Assembly: GCA_026225435.1 (NCBI GenBank)
Contig: JAMFST010000532.1
Coordinates: 1-14,676, forward strand
DNA length: 14,676 nucleotides
Source: Labilithrix luteola
GTDB taxonomy: Bacteria; Myxococcota_A; Polyangia; Polyangiales; Polyangiaceae
Direction: 5' to 3'
Positions 1 through 7,608 of this stretch are shown here, piece after piece. Position numbers and translations under genes: made by a program. How positions within the stretch are numbered: position 1 is the first letter of the stretch; the number at the start of each line of letters is the position of its first letter. The notes beneath the pieces were generated by a model. It did not search any database, was not told the origin of the DNA, and saw only the letters and a list, made by a program, of their open reading frames with translations.

Positions 1-2
1 AG

Positions 3-1316
3 CCGCCGCGCTGGATCCTCCCGGCGATGGCGGTCACCGGCACGCTCTCCCTCGTCCTCTTCGCCGCGCTCACCTACACGGCCGTCGCCGGCATCGGCGT
101 CTGGGGGAACAACATCCCCGTCGCGTGGGCCTTCGGCATCACCAACTTCGTCTGGTGGATCGGCATCGGCCACGCCGGGACGTTCATCTCCGCCTTCCTC
201 CTGCTGCTCGAGCAGAAGTGGCGCACCAGCATCAACCGCTTCGCCGAGGGGATGACCCTCTTCGCCATCGTGCAGGCGGGGCTGTTCCCGGTCTTCCACC
301 TCGGGCGACCGTGGTTCGCCTACTGGCTGTTCCCCTACCCGACGACGATGGGCGTGTGGCCGCAGTTTCGCAGCGCGCTCACCTGGGACGTCGTCGCCGT
401 CTCCACCTACTTCACCATCTCGCTCCTCTTCTGGTTCCTCGGCCTCGTCCCCGACTTCGCCAAGCTGCGCGACATGGCGGTCGAGCCCTGGCGCCGCCGC
501 GTGTACGGCGTCTTCGCTCTCGGCTGGTACGGCTCGACGGAGCAGTGGAACCGCTGGCGCATCGGCTACGGCCTCCTCGGCGGCCTCGCCTGCCCGCTGG
601 TCGTCTCGGTGCACAGCGTCGTCTCGATGGACTTCGCCACCTCGCAGATGCCCGGCTGGCACTCGCTCATCTTCCCGCCGTTCTTCGTCGCCGGCGCCAT
701 CTTGAGCGGCTTCGCCATGGTGCTCACGCTGCTGCTGCCGGCGCGCCACCTGTACAAATTGCAGAGCGTCATCACCAAGGCGCACCTCGACGCCATGGGC
801 AAGATGCTGCTGGTGACGGCGTGGATCGTCACCTACTCGTACGCCATCGAATTCTTCATGGGGTGGTACTCGGGCGACAAGTTCGAGCGCTACATGGCGC
901 TGACCACCAAGCCCTTCGGCTTCTTCGGCGTCACCTACTTCATCACCATCTTCTGCAACTGCCTGGTCCCGCAGCTGCTGTGGGTGCGCAAGATCCGCGT
1001 GAACGCGTGGGTGCTGTGGTGCATCACCCTCTTCATCCAGCTGGGCATGTGGATGGAGCGCTTCGAGCTGATCGTCGGCACCGAGGCGCAGGACTTCCTC
1101 ACCTCCAGCTGGCACACGTACCGCCCGTCGATCGTGGACGGCTCGATCCTCTTCGGGACGGTCTGCTTCTTCCTCTTCCTGTTCCTCGCCTTCCTCCGCT
1201 ACGTCCCGTTCATTCCCATCAGCGAGCTGCAGCAGATGCGGCGGGAGCTGGTCGAGGAAGAGAAGACGCGTCGCGAGGTGGTCGCGGAGCTGACCGAAGG
1301 GGGGCACCGTGGCTGA
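3..1316 (+). CDS. actC: ActC, NrfD-like integral membrane subunit of alternative complex III (5' end outside window)
   Basis: Quinol-side membrane subunit of alternative complex III, the bc1-independent quinol:electron-acceptor oxidoreductase of the inner membrane. The protein is hydrophobic with about eight to ten spans and carries the strongly conserved ActC stretch NFVWWIGIGHAG followed by QKWRTSINRFAE and HLGRPWFAYWLFPYP, all typical of the NrfD/PsrC-like family. The C-terminus is a charged cytoplasmic tail (QQMRRELVEEEKTRREV). The first ATG is at 27, but the frame stays open to the window edge and the upstream codons read PPRWILPA, which fits the usual ActC sequence before its first helix. 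I therefore treat the gene as truncated by the window rather than starting at 27. It overlaps actD by 8 bases, and actA/actB are expected just upstream. The identification is secure; only the start is unknown. Confidence 0.93.
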   Translation, partial: PPRWILPAMAVTGTLSLVLFAALTYTAVAGIGVWGNNIPVAWAFGITNFVWWIGIGHAGTFISAFLLLLEQKWRTSINRFAEGMTLFAIVQAGLFPVFHLGRPWFAYWLFPYPTTMGVWPQFRSALTWDVVAVSTYFTISLLFWFLGLVPDFAKLRDMAVEPWRRRVYGVFALGWYGSTEQWNRWRIGYGLLGGLACPLVVSVHSVVSMDFATSQMPGWHSLIFPPFFVAGAILSGFAMVLTLLLPARHLYKLQSVITKAHLDAMGKMLLVTAWIVTYSYAIEFFMGWYSGDKFERYMALTTKPFGFFGVTYFITIFCNCLVPQLLWVRKIRVNAWVLWCITLFIQLGMWMERFELIVGTEAQDFLTSSWHTYRPSIVDGSILFGTVCFFLFLFLAFLRYVPFIPISELQQMRRELVEEEKTRREVVAELTEGGHRG

Positions 1317-1893
1317 TCACCGCCCTCGCTCTCTCGTCGGCAGGGGACTCGCCCCTGCGTACACGGTCGTCGAGTTCGCCAGCGCCGACGCCGCGGTCGC
1401 CGGGGCCAAGGCGCTGGTGGCGCGCGGCCTGTCGCAGGTCGAGGCGTTCACCCCGTACGCCGTTCCGGAGATCGAGACCGCGCTCGGGGTCCGCCGCAGC
1501 CGCATCCCCTTCGGCGCGTTTGCCTGCGGCCTCACGGGGTGTGCGCTCGCCTTCCTCCTCATCTGGTGGACCGCGGCGGTCGATTACCCGCTCGACGTGG
1601 GCGGCCGTCCGTACAACTCCATCGTCGCCGACATTCCCATCATGTTCGAGACGACGGTGCTCTTCACCGGCGTGTCGGCGTTCCTGGCCGTGCTGCTGCG
1701 CTCGCGGCTGCCGCGCCTGTACCACCCGGTCTTCACCCTCGACGGCTTCGAGCGGACCACCCTCGATCGCTACTGGCTCGGCATCGACCACGACGAGGCC
1801 AAGCTCGACGACGACGCGCTGACCTCGCTGGTCGAGCTCGGCGCGGTGGTGGTGCATCGCTCGGCGGACGCCCGACCGGAGGCGCCGCGATGA
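1309..1893 (+). CDS. actD: ActD, DUF3341 membrane subunit of alternative complex III
   Basis: 194-residue structural subunit of ACIII. It has the ActD/DUF3341 layout: a soluble N-terminal domain (FASADAAVAGAKAL..., with the conserved VEAFTPYAVPEIETALG near residues 44-60), two membrane helices (about 68-88 and 113-131), and a charged C-terminal domain. The start is GTG at 1309, 8 bases inside actC, behind a purine-rich AAGGGGGG; no ATG is available at a sensible place. Its TGA overlaps the actE ATG in a 4-base ATGA, so coupling is likely. In known ACIII structures ActD packs against ActC and carries no cofactor; none is visible here either. The length is normal for the family. Confidence 0.9.
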   Translation: MADHRPRSLVGRGLAPAYTVVEFASADAAVAGAKALVARGLSQVEAFTPYAVPEIETALGVRRSRIPFGAFACGLTGCALAFLLIWWTAAVDYPLDVGGRPYNSIVADIPIMFETTVLFTGVSAFLAVLLRSRLPRLYHPVFTLDGFERTTLDRYWLGIDHDEAKLDDDALTSLVELGAVVVHRSADARPEAPR

Positions 1894-2459
1894 CGTTCGC
1901 TCGCTCGGCTCTCTGCGCCCTCGCGGTGGCGCCGCTTCTCCTGCTCGCCGCCTGCGACGACTCCGAGGCGTGGCACCGCCTGTCGCCCGGCTGGGAGCGG
2001 ATGCAGGTGCAGGCGCGCGCCGAGACCTTCGGCGAGAGCCCCGTCTTTACCGATGGCCGCGCCATGCGCACGCCGCCTCCGGAGACCCTGTCGCGTCAGG
2101 CGGAGGACGTCCCTGGTGACGAGCAGCCCGACGGCGGCTACGTGGCGACGATCCCGGTCCCCGTCGACGCCGCCATGCTCGCCCGCGGTCGAGCGCAGTT
2201 CGAGAGCGTGTGCGCCGCCTGCCACGGCATCCGCGGCGACGGGGTGAGCGTGGTCGCCAGCAAGATGCAGCAGCGCAAGCCTCCGTCACTGCACGAGCCG
2301 CGCATCCGCGCCCTGTCCGACGGCGAGCTCGCGGCGATCGTCCGCCGTGGCTACGGCTTCATGCCGGCGCTCGCCTCGACGCTGGACGCGCGCGACCGCT
2401 GGGACGTCGTCGCCTACGTCCGCGCCCTGCAGACGAGCTGGGAGACGCGGACGCCATGA
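1890..2459 (+). CDS. actE: ActE, monoheme cytochrome c lipoprotein of alternative complex III
   Basis: 189-residue periplasmic c-type cytochrome that relays electrons from ACIII to the oxidase. The N-terminus is a type II signal peptide with an L-A-A-C lipobox (C22), so the mature protein is anchored by lipid. One heme site, CAACH, lies at residues 108-112, and M158 in GYGFMP is the likely sixth ligand. The N-terminal third (WHRLSPGWERMQVQ) and the PPPETL segment are typical of ActE proteins. The ATG at 1890 has a GGAGG seven bases upstream and overlaps the actD stop; the longer open frame upstream antisense-like stretch has no start support. Its TGA overlaps actF's ATG. Identification rests on context plus the heme and lipobox motifs. 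Confidence 0.9.
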   Translation: MTFARSALCALAVAPLLLLAACDDSEAWHRLSPGWERMQVQARAETFGESPVFTDGRAMRTPPPETLSRQAEDVPGDEQPDGGYVATIPVPVDAAMLARGRAQFESVCAACHGIRGDGVSVVASKMQQRKPPSLHEPRIRALSDGELAAIVRRGYGFMPALASTLDARDRWDVVAYVRALQTSWETRTP

Positions 2460-3511
2460 GCCTCGGCGGAACGCCCCTCCTACTCGCCGCGTCCCAGGCC
2501 TTCCTCGCGGCGTACGGCTTCGGCGTGTCGATCGCCTTCGGCGCGCTCTTCCTCGTGGCCATCACCACCACCATGCACGCGCGCTGGTTCGTCACCGTGC
2601 GCCCCATCGCCACCGCCATCGCCGGCACCTTGCCGCTGTACCTGGTGCTCTTCGTCCCCGTCGCTCTGCTGGCACCCCACCTCTACCCGTTCGCCGGCGC
2701 GACGTCGGTGGGCGGAGTGGCCGCCAGCCCGCGCCTCCTCGAGGTGGTCGAGCACCAGCGCGTGTGGAACAGCGTCCCCTTCTTCGTCGGGCGCGGCTTC
2801 TTCTACCTGGTCGTCGCCTCGCTCATCTCGGAGGCGCTGGTGCGCGCGCCACAGCGGCTCCAGGTGCGCATCGCCGCCGGCTCGCTGCCGGCGCTCGCGT
2901 TCATCCTCACCTTCGCCGCCTTCGACTGGTTCATGACCCGCAGCCCCGGCTTCGGCAGCGACGCCTACGGCGCGGTGTTCTTCGCCGGCGCCTTCGGCGG
3001 AGCGGCCGCGCTCGTCGCCCTCGTCGCGTGCCTCGTCCCCGGCAGCGTGCCGGTCGGCTTCGGCGCGGATCTCCGCCACGCGGTCGGCAAGGTCGCCTTC
3101 GTCGGCGTCATGCTGTGGGGCTACCTCGGCTTCTGCCAGTTCCTGCTGGTGTGGATGGCCGACCTGCCCGGCGAGATCCCCTTCTACGGGGCGCGCATCG
3201 TCGGCGCCTGGCTCCCGGTCACGGTGATCCTCGTCGCCATCCACTTCGCCGTTCCGTTCTTGCTCCTGCTCGTGCGCCCGGTGAAGCGCGGACGCAAGCC
3301 GCTGGCCTGGGTCGCCGGGCTGATGCTGGTGGCGCACGCGCTCGACCTCGAGTGGCTCACCATTCCCACGAGCCGCCAGCCGTCGCCGCTCGACGTGATC
3401 CCCTTCGTCGTCATCGCCGCTCTCGCGGCGCTCGTCATCCGCCTGCGCCTCACCCCGGCCAAGGCGACCGAGCCGGAGGTGGCGCTCGCCCTGCGCTACG
3501 AGTCGCCATGA
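2456..3511 (+). CDS. actF: ActF, membrane subunit of alternative complex III
   Basis: 351-residue polytopic membrane protein, roughly ten predicted helices, the second large NrfD-like subunit (ActC paralogue) of ACIII. Family features visible are the N-terminal helix AYGFGVSIAFGALFLVAI, the loop HQRVWNSVPFFVGRGFFYLV, the FDWFMTRSPGFGSDAYG segment, and LGFCQFLLVWMADLPGE before a C-terminal helix bundle. These are characteristic of ActF, which lacks cofactors and helps form the membrane core. The start ATG at 2456 lies in an ATGA overlap with actE; the stop overlaps the next gene the same way. It is somewhat shorter than many ActF proteins, but no break is visible. Gene order C-D-E-F supports the call. 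Confidence 0.9.
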   Translation: MSLGGTPLLLAASQAFLAAYGFGVSIAFGALFLVAITTTMHARWFVTVRPIATAIAGTLPLYLVLFVPVALLAPHLYPFAGATSVGGVAASPRLLEVVEHQRVWNSVPFFVGRGFFYLVVASLISEALVRAPQRLQVRIAAGSLPALAFILTFAAFDWFMTRSPGFGSDAYGAVFFAGAFGGAAALVALVACLVPGSVPVGFGADLRHAVGKVAFVGVMLWGYLGFCQFLLVWMADLPGEIPFYGARIVGAWLPVTVILVAIHFAVPFLLLLVRPVKRGRKPLAWVAGLMLVAHALDLEWLTIPTSRQPSPLDVIPFVVIAALAALVIRLRLTPAKATEPEVALALRYESP

Positions 3512-3870
3512 GCGCGAGCGATCCGCGCATCGTCATGGACGACCAGCTCCCCGGTCGCACGCTCGGCTGGATCGCCGGGATCGGCGTCGCCGTGATCCTC
3601 GCCGGAGCGGCCGTCTCCACCGCCATCGTGCTGGTGCGCCCGGCGCCTCCGCCGACCGCCGGCCAGGCGCCGTCGGCCATCGGCATGGTCGAGCAGACGC
3701 AGATCGAGGTCCAGGATCGCGGCCTCGCTGTCGTCCGCGAGGAGCGCGCGGCGCTCGGTACTCCGGGTTGGGTCGACGCTGACGCGGGCATCCGCCAGCT
3801 GCCGATCGATCAAGCCATGGCCCGCACCATCGCCGCCTACGCCGAGCGCGCGGATGGAGGGATGCGCTGA
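3508..3870 (+). CDS. Small single-span protein between actF and coxB
   Basis: 120-residue protein of unknown function. A short polar N-terminus precedes one membrane helix (about residues 22-45, WIAGIGVAVILAGAAVSTAI), followed by a Pro-rich linker and a C-terminal extracytoplasmic stretch. That stretch contains GTPGWVDADAGIRQLPIDQAM. The pattern WVD...G...LPI..AM resembles small proteins often encoded beside SCO or cytochrome oxidase genes in ACIII/cox clusters (recollection of the family pattern, not a search). No cysteines or heme motif are present, so it is not an electron carrier. The ATG overlaps the actF stop (ATGA) and its TGA shares a base with the coxB ATG, so it is cotranslated with both. 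It may be an accessory subunit or assembly factor joining ACIII to the oxidase; that is inference. Confidence 0.8.
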   Translation: MSASDPRIVMDDQLPGRTLGWIAGIGVAVILAGAAVSTAIVLVRPAPPPTAGQAPSAIGMVEQTQIEVQDRGLAVVREERAALGTPGWVDADAGIRQLPIDQAMARTIAAYAERADGGMR

Positions 3871-4895
3871 TGCCCGCCTGGCTCGTCAAGCTGCTCTTCC
3901 TCCCCGTCGAGGCCTCGTCGATCGCCGCGGAGGTCGACGCGCTCCACGCCACCATCATCACCGTCACCATGGTCTCGTCGCTGGCGGTGTTCGCGGCCAC
4001 CGGCTGGATGGTGCTGCGCTTCCGCCGCCGCGCGCCCAACGTCACGACGCCGCACATCGTGGCCAAGCGATCGCACGAAGCGGGCATCGCGCTCGCGCTC
4101 CTCTTCCTCTTCTGCGCCTTCTGGGTGGTCGGCTTCCGCCAGTACCTGACGATCGAGCAGCCGCCGGACGACGCGCGCACCGTGTTCGTCACCGCGCGGC
4201 AGTGGATGTGGAAGTTCTCCTACGCCGACGGTCGCTCGGCGGAGGACGTGCTCGTGGTGCCGCGCGGCGCAGCGATCAAGCTCGCCATGACCTCGCGCGA
4301 CGTCATCCACGCCTTCTACGTCCCCGCCTTCCGCATCAAGCAGGACGTCGTCCCCGGCCGCTACACCACCGCCTGGTTCCGCGCCGAGAAGGCGGGCACC
4401 TACCCGATCCTCTGCGCCGAGTACTGCGGGACCGATCACTCGGCGATGCGCGGCGAGGTGCGCGTCCTCGAGCCGGTCGACTACGCCCGCTGGCTCGACG
4501 ATCCCTCCCGCGATCGCAGCGGTGAGCAGGACCTCGTGAGCCGCGGACGTGACGTCGCCGTCCGCCGCGCCTGCGTCACCTGCCACTCGGTCGGCGCCGG
4601 CACCACGACCACCGGCCCGAGCTGGGCGGGGCTCTACGATTCGTACGTCGAGCTGCGTGGCGGCACGCGCGTGCTCGCCGACGAGGCGTACCTGACCCGC
4701 TCGATGATGGACCCCAACGCCGACATCGTGAGCGGCTACCAGCCGGTCATGCCCACCTACGCCGGCACCCTCGACGCGTCGGAGACCGCAGCGCTCGTCG
4801 AGTACATCGAGTCGCTGCGCGAGCCGCGAGACCCGGGCGTCGCGCTCCCCAAGGTGCGCGCGGTCGAAACAAGCTCCGACGGAGGCACGCCATGA
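3870..4895 (+). CDS. coxB: Cytochrome c oxidase subunit II with fused cytochrome c domain (caa3 type)
   Basis: 341-residue subunit II of a caa3 oxidase. Two N-terminal helices (about 25-50 and 70-88) are followed by a cupredoxin domain with the aromatic entry patch QWMWKF (111-116). The CuA ligands are H147 (VIHAFYVP), C182, E184, C186, H190 and M193 in CAEYCGTDHSAM. A fused C-terminal cytochrome c domain has CVTCH at 235-239 and a probable axial M294 (QPVMPTY). It accepts electrons, probably directly from ACIII, and passes them heme c to CuA to heme a. No lipobox is present. The ATG at 3870 overlaps the preceding stop by one base and has a GGAGGG upstream. The gene overlaps coxA by four bases. 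All metal ligands are intact. Confidence 0.96.
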   Translation: MPAWLVKLLFLPVEASSIAAEVDALHATIITVTMVSSLAVFAATGWMVLRFRRRAPNVTTPHIVAKRSHEAGIALALLFLFCAFWVVGFRQYLTIEQPPDDARTVFVTARQWMWKFSYADGRSAEDVLVVPRGAAIKLAMTSRDVIHAFYVPAFRIKQDVVPGRYTTAWFRAEKAGTYPILCAEYCGTDHSAMRGEVRVLEPVDYARWLDDPSRDRSGEQDLVSRGRDVAVRRACVTCHSVGAGTTTTGPSWAGLYDSYVELRGGTRVLADEAYLTRSMMDPNADIVSGYQPVMPTYAGTLDASETAALVEYIESLREPRDPGVALPKVRAVETSSDGGTP

Positions 4896-6592
4896 CCGCG
4901 ACCGCGACCGATCTCGACGTCACGGCAGCGCCGGTTCCCACGGCAGCGCCGACCTCGGCGAAGCCCTCGAGCTACCTCACCGACGGCACCACGGTCCGCT
5001 CGTGGCTCCTCACCACCGACCACAAGCGCATCGCGCTCCTCTACTTCGTCTCGGTCTCGTTCTTCCTCTTCCTGGGCGGGATCCTCGCCCTCGCGTTGCG
5101 CCTCGAGCACCTCACGCCCGGGCCGACGATCATGAGCGCGTACACCTACAACCGTGTCTTCACCCTCCACGGGGTGATCATGGTGTTCCTCTTCCTCATC
5201 CCCTCGATCCCGGCCACCTTCGGCAACTTCCTCCTGCCGATCATGATCGGCGCCAAGGACCTGGCCTTCCCGCGGATCAACCTCCTCAGCTGGTACATCT
5301 ACCTGGCCGGCGCGGCGCTCCTCATCTGGGCGATGATCAACGGCGGCCTCGACACCGGCTGGACCTTCTACACGCCGTACAGCGCGCACTCGCCGTCGGC
5401 CGTCGTGCCCGCGGTGCTCGGCGTCTTCATCGTCGGCTGGTCGTCGATCCTCACCGGTCTGAACTTCATCGTCTCGGTGCACACCCTCCGCGCCCGTGGG
5501 CTGCGCCTGATGAAGATGCCGCTGTTCGTCTGGGCCATCTACTCGACCAGCATCATCCAGGTCCTGGCGACGCCGGTGCTCGGTCTGTCGATGGTGCTCG
5601 TCGCCATCGACGCGGGGCTCGGCTGGGGGATCTTCGACCCGTCACGCGGCGGCGACCCGGTGCTCTTCCAGCACCTCTTCTGGTTCTACTCGCACCCCGC
5701 GGTGTACATCATGATCCTCCCGGCGATGGGGGTGGTCAGCGAGGTGATCCCGACCTTCGCCCGCAAGGTGCCGTACTCCTACGAGGCGATCGCCTACAGC
5801 GCGCTCGGCATCGCCTTCACCGGGTTCCTCACCTGGGGGCACCACATGTTCACCGCCGGCATCTCCGCGGTGGACGCCGGCGCCTTCGGCATCCTCTCGA
5901 TGATGGTGGCGGTTTTCTCCGCCATCAAGGTCTTCACCTGGGTGGCCACCCTGTACAAAGGATCGATCTCGCTGACGACGCCGCTGGCGTACGTCTTCGT
6001 CTTCCTGTTCCTCTTCGTCTTCGGCGGCATGACCGGCGTGGCGGTCGCGTCCACCAGCCTCGATCTGCACTGGCACGACACCTACTTCGTCGTCGCCCAC
6101 TTCCACTTCATCATGGTGGGCGGCGCGCTCACCGCCTTCCTCGCCGGGCTGCACTACTGGTTCCCCAAGGTGACCGGGCGGATGTACGGCGAGCGTCTCG
6201 GCCTGGTCGCCTGCGTGCTCGTCTTCGCCGGGTTCTTCGTCACCTTCTTCCCGCAGTTCCTCCTGGGGAACGCGGGGATGCCGCGGCGGTACTACTACTA
6301 CTCGCCGGAGCACCAGCCGCTGCACGTCATCTCCACCATCGGCGCGCTCGGCCTCGGTGCGGCGCTGCTGCTCATCCTCGGGTACCTGGGCTGGGCGCTG
6401 GTCTACGGGGAGAAGGCGCCGGACAACCCCTGGGGCTCGCGCTCCTACGAGTGGCTCACCCGCTCGCCGCCGCCGACGCACAACTTCGACGCGACCCCGC
6501 GCTTCGCCCTCGGCCCGTACGACTACACCCGGCCGGACGAGGACGCGCATGCACACGCAGAGGCGCCGGCTCAAGGACACGACCATGTCTGA
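4892..6592 (+). CDS. coxA: Cytochrome c oxidase subunit I, A2-type heme-copper oxidase
   Basis: 566-residue catalytic subunit with 12 expected helices. Low-spin heme ligands are H93 (TLHGVIMVF) and H405; the high-spin heme ligand is H403 (VVAHFHF). CuB is bound by H268, H317 and H318, with Y272 able to cross-link to H268. The helix-VI sequence is FWFYSHPAVYIMILP: the A1-type glutamate (GHPEVY) is replaced by the YS motif of A2-type enzymes. K346 (AIKVFTW) fits the K-channel lysine and D123 (AKDLAFPR) the D-channel entrance. The protein reduces O2 to water and pumps protons. The C-terminus ends in an unusual His/Ala/Glu-rich tail (from about 549). The start is fixed by the ATGA overlap and a GGAGG six bases upstream. 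Confidence 0.97.
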   Translation: MTATATDLDVTAAPVPTAAPTSAKPSSYLTDGTTVRSWLLTTDHKRIALLYFVSVSFFLFLGGILALALRLEHLTPGPTIMSAYTYNRVFTLHGVIMVFLFLIPSIPATFGNFLLPIMIGAKDLAFPRINLLSWYIYLAGAALLIWAMINGGLDTGWTFYTPYSAHSPSAVVPAVLGVFIVGWSSILTGLNFIVSVHTLRARGLRLMKMPLFVWAIYSTSIIQVLATPVLGLSMVLVAIDAGLGWGIFDPSRGGDPVLFQHLFWFYSHPAVYIMILPAMGVVSEVIPTFARKVPYSYEAIAYSALGIAFTGFLTWGHHMFTAGISAVDAGAFGILSMMVAVFSAIKVFTWVATLYKGSISLTTPLAYVFVFLFLFVFGGMTGVAVASTSLDLHWHDTYFVVAHFHFIMVGGALTAFLAGLHYWFPKVTGRMYGERLGLVACVLVFAGFFVTFFPQFLLGNAGMPRRYYYYSPEHQPLHVISTIGALGLGAALLLILGYLGWALVYGEKAPDNPWGSRSYEWLTRSPPPTHNFDATPRFALGPYDYTRPDEDAHAHAEAPAQGHDHV

Positions 6593-7259
6593 GCACCCCG
6601 TTCACCGGAGCGCCGCCGACGCGGTGGCCATCGGTCCGGCGACCTCCGAGCCGTTCGACACCCTGCTCCACCAGGCGCACGCCGCGCGCCTCGGCATGTG
6701 GGTCTTCCTCGCCAGCGAGCTGCTCCTCTTCGGCGGCTTCTTCGCGCTGCTCACGGCCTACCGCTTCGAGCACGCCGACGGCTTCCGCGAGGCGGTGCAC
6801 GCCAACACGAAGGTCCTCGGCTCGATGAACACCCTGGTGCTCCTCACGAGCAGCACCTGCGTCGCCGTCGCCGTGCACGTGTTCCGCGAGGGGAGGCGCC
6901 GGCTCGCCGGAGCGCTGGTCTTCACCACCGTCGCCCTCGGCGCCGTCTTCCTCACGCTGAAGATGACCGAGTACGGCCTCCACTTCCACGAAGGCATCTT
7001 CCCCGGCGGCCACGGCGAGTGGTTCCTCCACCACGACACGCCCGGCCTCGCCACCTTCTGGACGATCTACTTCGTGGCCACCGGCCTGCACGCAATGCAC
7101 GTCACCGTGGGGATGATTTTCCTCGGCATCGTCGGCCGTTCGGTCCTCAACGGCCGCCTCCCGCGGGCGCACGCCCACCGCCTCGAGCTCGCCGCGGTGT
7201 ACTGGCACCTCGTCGACGTGGTGTGGATCTTCCTCTGGCCGCTCTTCTACCTGGCCTGA
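6585..7259 (+). CDS. coxC: Cytochrome c oxidase subunit III
   Basis: 224-residue subunit III of the aa3-type oxidase, of the short five-helix form common in bacterial caa3 enzymes. Conserved elements are RLGMWVFLASELLLFGG (35-51, with the helix E45), TLKMTEYGLHFHEG, FWTIYFVATGLHAMHV, and the C-terminal YWHLVDVVWIFLWPLFYL. It carries no cofactor; in the family it stabilises the proton uptake path of subunit I. The ATG at 6585 lies 8 bases inside coxA with AAGGA upstream, and begins a polar N-terminus before the first helix; longer reading upstream would put coding over the coxA tail without start support. Confidence 0.95.
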   Translation: MSEHPVHRSAADAVAIGPATSEPFDTLLHQAHAARLGMWVFLASELLLFGGFFALLTAYRFEHADGFREAVHANTKVLGSMNTLVLLTSSTCVAVAVHVFREGRRRLAGALVFTTVALGAVFLTLKMTEYGLHFHEGIFPGGHGEWFLHHDTPGLATFWTIYFVATGLHAMHVTVGMIFLGIVGRSVLNGRLPRAHAHRLELAAVYWHLVDVVWIFLWPLFYLA

Positions 7260-7281
7260 GGGGAACGCGAACGAGACCGAC

Positions 7282-7608
7282 ATGCGCCGCCTCCTCCTGA
7301 CCGCCGCCGCGCTCGTCGCCCTCTGGGGCGCGAGCTTCGGGCTGTCGTACGTCGAGCTCGGGCGGGCGTCGCTCGCGGTCGCCCTGATCATCGCCGCCTT
7401 CAAGGCGGTGCTCGTCGTCCTCGTCTTCATGGAGCTGCTCCACGAGAAGACCTCGGTGAAGCTGGCCGCGGGGAGCGCGCTCCTCACGGTCACCATCTTC
7501 GTCACCCTGGTGGCCGCCGACGTCGCCACCCGCGCGCCGGCGCCGCTCGACCCGCCCGAACCGCATCCGACCCACGTCAGCCCAGGAACAGGAGCGCCAG
7601 GATGGTGA
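7282..7608 (+). CDS. ctaF: Cytochrome c oxidase subunit IV (bacterial type)
   Basis: 108-residue small membrane subunit. Three hydrophobic segments are visible (about 3-22, 30-51 and 60-79), with the family's helix pattern AAFKAVLVVLVFMELLHE and the following TSVKLAAG. This matches the prokaryotic COX4/subunit IV family, which stabilises the caa3/aa3 complex and binds no metal. A Pro/His-rich tail (PPEPHPTH) closes the protein. It starts 22 bases after coxC, the only real gap in the operon. Its 3' end overlaps the next gene by 7 bases. The sequence is divergent, as is usual for this small subunit, but position and topology make the call firm. Confidence 0.88.
   Translation: MRRLLLTAAALVALWGASFGLSYVELGRASLAVALIIAAFKAVLVVLVFMELLHEKTSVKLAAGSALLTVTIFVTLVAADVATRAPAPLDPPEPHPTHVSPGTGAPGW

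Noticed and set aside
27..29. ATG at 27 as the true start of actC
   Set aside because: The frame is open to the window edge and the upstream codons fit the conserved region before the first helix, so the gene almost certainly starts outside.
5642..6586. Minus-strand open frame of 314 codons opposite coxA
   Set aside because: The opposite strand encodes all heme-copper ligands of subunit I; the antisense product is charged low complexity with no domain.
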